A stretch of 53,251 nucleotides of DNA from CAZNXJ01 sp964577115 (GTDB lineage: Bacteria; Planctomycetota; Planctomycetia; Pirellulales; Pirellulaceae): the NCBI GenBank assembly GCA_964577115.1, contig CAZNXJ010000034.1:1-53251 (forward strand). Direction: 5' to 3'. Position numbers and translations under genes: made by a program. Within the stretch, counting starts at the first letter, position 1; each line of letters starts with the position of its first letter. Under the pieces are notes generated by a model that was not told the origin of the DNA, did no database searches, and saw nothing but the letters and a program-made list of their open reading frames with translations. Of this stretch, positions 51,664 through 53,251 are shown one piece after another.

Positions 51664-53109
51664 CTACTCGGGGCTTTGCCCGCGGAACGTCGATCCTGGC
51701 GGACTCGCCAGATTTTCAATCTCCGAAAGCTCCGGCGGCCGAATGACAATCTTCGGGACCATCCCGGTGACGGGGTTGTTCTCGAACAATTGCGACCGCT
51801 TCAGGCGAATTTCGCTCGCCCGCACTTCACGCAGATCGATGATGTCGCCTGGATAGAGCGACAAGCGATTCAGCACGACGTTGCGCCGCGTATGGGGAAA
51901 CTCGCCCGCAATGTTGACATTAATCTTGCCGACGCGGAACAGATCCCCTTCGGTGATGTTATAGACCAGGTCCAATTGACCGGGCGTTTCCAAAAAACGC
52001 GGCTCGGCCTGAATGTCGGCAAAGATGTAACCCTGTGAACCGTACGCGTCGCGCAGCGAATTCACGTCGCGGTTCATTTTGCCGAGATCGAAGTATTGGC
52101 CCGAGAGAAGCTCGAGCTGGCCATTGAGCGAATCGGTGGTGAACTTCTCGTTGCCTTCGATCGAAACGTTTCGGACAACGTAGCGCGGCCCTTCATCAAT
52201 GATGAAAGTCAGCGTAAGCCATTTGCCGGATTCGTCGAATTCAAGCTCGCGGCCAATCCGCGCCGAGAAGAACCCGAAGTTGCGGTAGTAGGTCGTCAGG
52301 CGGTTAACATCCTCTTCGATTTGATTGCGGTCGACGACGCCATTGATCATGTAGAGGATGCCCGGCTTGGATTTGACGAGCGTCTTGAGACGCTCGTCCG
52401 AAACGAATGTGTTACCGATAAAACGCGTTTTTAGGTGCCGCTCGAGCGTCCCTTCGCTGATCAGATACAGCACGCCCTGGTCGTCCGGACTGTTGCCTTC
52501 TTTGATCATGACCTCGGCGTTGGCGTAACCTTTCGAGTGGTAGAATTCTTCGATTTTTCGCCGCCCCTCTTCGACGCTGAACCGGTTCAGAGGATCACCC
52601 AGTTTCAGGCCGGTTTGCTGAGCCAGCTTACGGTCGGAATAGCCACGATTGCCGTGAAATTTCAAATACCGGATCGTCGGCAATTCGAAGATTTCAAACG
52701 TGACGACGATCCCGCCCTCGACTTCGCGCGTGTAAACCTTGACGTCACGGAGCTTCGCGTAGTTGATCAGCCGATGCACGTCCGCCTGGATGACTTCGGG
52801 GTCATAGTAGCGGTCTTTGCGCGTGCGGAGCTGAGCGTAGATGTCAGCTTGGCTGACCGATTGGTTGCCCACGATATCGACGGCCACGATGAGCGGCGCA
52901 TTGCCGACCGGACCAAAGCTCGGTCCGCCCTCCATCACGACGCGATCGTGGAACTGCTCGCGCGCTGTCGGTTTTGACGGCCCGGACGGCATCCCGCTGC
53001 CACCACCGAAACCCTGTCCTTGTGCCTCGCCAAATGACACCAAGGCGACAGCAACGGCGAGCGTCAGCGCTATGGATCGGTGGCGATTCCAATGCGTGGA
53101 AGCGGTCAT
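51664..53109 (-). CDS. Five-POTRA BamA-like protein without barrel
   Basis: The 481-residue product has a signal peptide (about 11-32, ending near GEAQGQ), a Gly/Pro-rich linker, and five POTRA domains at about 72-142, 143-219, 220-307, 308-388 and 390-458. Each shows the beta-alpha-alpha-beta-beta pattern, e.g. IVAVDIVGNQSVSQADIYAQ, IRYLKFHGNRGYSDRKLAQQ and VRNVSIEGNEKFTTDSLNGQ. Five is the number found in E. coli BamA, but here the chain ends after the fifth POTRA without a beta-barrel. The start ATG at 53109 is preceded by AGGAGGA, which excludes an open frame further up. The barrel is on the next gene. It probably forms the periplasmic half of a two-protein BamA. Confidence 0.88.
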   Translation of the reverse strand: MTASTHWNRHRSIALTLAVAVALVSFGEAQGQGFGGGSGMPSGPSKPTAREQFHDRVVMEGGPSFGPVGNAPLIVAVDIVGNQSVSQADIYAQLRTRKDRYYDPEVIQADVHRLINYAKLRDVKVYTREVEGGIVVTFEIFELPTIRYLKFHGNRGYSDRKLAQQTGLKLGDPLNRFSVEEGRRKIEEFYHSKGYANAEVMIKEGNSPDDQGVLYLISEGTLERHLKTRFIGNTFVSDERLKTLVKSKPGILYMINGVVDRNQIEEDVNRLTTYYRNFGFFSARIGRELEFDESGKWLTLTFIIDEGPRYVVRNVSIEGNEKFTTDSLNGQLELLSGQYFDLGKMNRDVNSLRDAYGSQGYIFADIQAEPRFLETPGQLDLVYNITEGDLFRVGKINVNIAGEFPHTRRNVVLNRLSLYPGDIIDLREVRASEIRLKRSQLFENNPVTGMVPKIVIRPPELSEIENLASPPGSTFRGQSPE

Positions 53110-53251
53110 CCGTTCCTCCTTGAATTCGGAATGGCCTCGCAAATCACGCGTCCGGTCTCGGGACGCGTTCGCCGGGGCCGCAGACAGGCCGCGTAGAAAT
53201 ACCGGAACGCCCGGTTCCGTACAAGGTGCGTTTTTCAATGGGAAGGATAGT

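Noticed and set aside
49856..51664. Split BamA as a frameshifted or interrupted single gene
   Set aside because: The barrel gene has its own lipoprotein signal peptide and a long linker, and the POTRA gene has a clean end after a complete fifth domain, so a simple frameshift does not explain it.

Overview
The window looks like a chromosomal segment of a planctomycete, probably Pirellulales-like. The base composition is clearly GC-rich. It carries tetrahydromethanopterin-linked C1 genes (Fae and an MtdB/MtdC-type dehydrogenase), a PilM-PilN fusion with a long secretin, very large secreted proteins of unknown function, membrane-anchored zinc-ribbon proteins and a tiny secreted YGWFG-type protein. 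No phage, insertion sequence, CRISPR array, tRNA or rRNA gene was seen. Most genes are chromosomal housekeeping or lineage-specific envelope genes.

Layout. 1-1392 (minus): groES followed by a groEL cut off by the window edge. 1818-4918: a zinc-ribbon membrane protein, a VTT/DedA-type membrane protein and an HDOD protein with a degenerate GGDEF-like tail. 5219-8362 (plus): a tandem cyanophycinase-like protein, panB and apt. 8411-15786 (minus): a GH38-like protein, cmk, plsC, rpsA and a primary-type sigma factor, with a long rod-like inverted repeat ending in a T-tract between rpsA and the sigma gene. 16271-27476 (plus): a type IV pilus/type II secretion-like set (PilM-PilN fusion, PilO-like protein, a large anchored protein and a secretin started by TTG) with clear intrinsic terminators. 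27709-29453: a DUF423 protein, a small ORF and an ECF sigma factor. 29521-31756 (minus): a glucuronate isomerase-like protein and an unknown protein preceded by a promoter-terminator pair that may define a roughly 137-nt small RNA or attenuator. 32312-43798 (plus): an inositol monophosphatase and two giant envelope proteins of 1165 and 2334 residues, the second looking like two fused paralogues. 44214-46831: rimI, a second PlsC-like acyltransferase and an ATP-grasp enzyme. 46952-49455 (plus): fae, mtdC-like and a molybdopterin-domain/pentapeptide-repeat fusion. 49587-53109: a small secreted protein and, on the minus strand, a BamA-like machine encoded as two separate proteins: one with five POTRA domains and no barrel, one a lipoprotein with an Omp85-type barrel and no POTRA.

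How the parts fit. Much of the window is about a two-membrane envelope: the pilus/secretion base and secretin, the split BamA-like pair, lipid acyltransferases and the giant secreted or anchored proteins. The Fae/MtdC/ATP-grasp group belongs to formaldehyde oxidation through tetrahydromethanopterin. The best candidates for something undescribed are the split BamA arrangement, the triplicated giant envelope module, and the two structured RNA candidates near 9475-9590 and 31788-31924. All functional calls come from reading motifs by eye; no database search was run.
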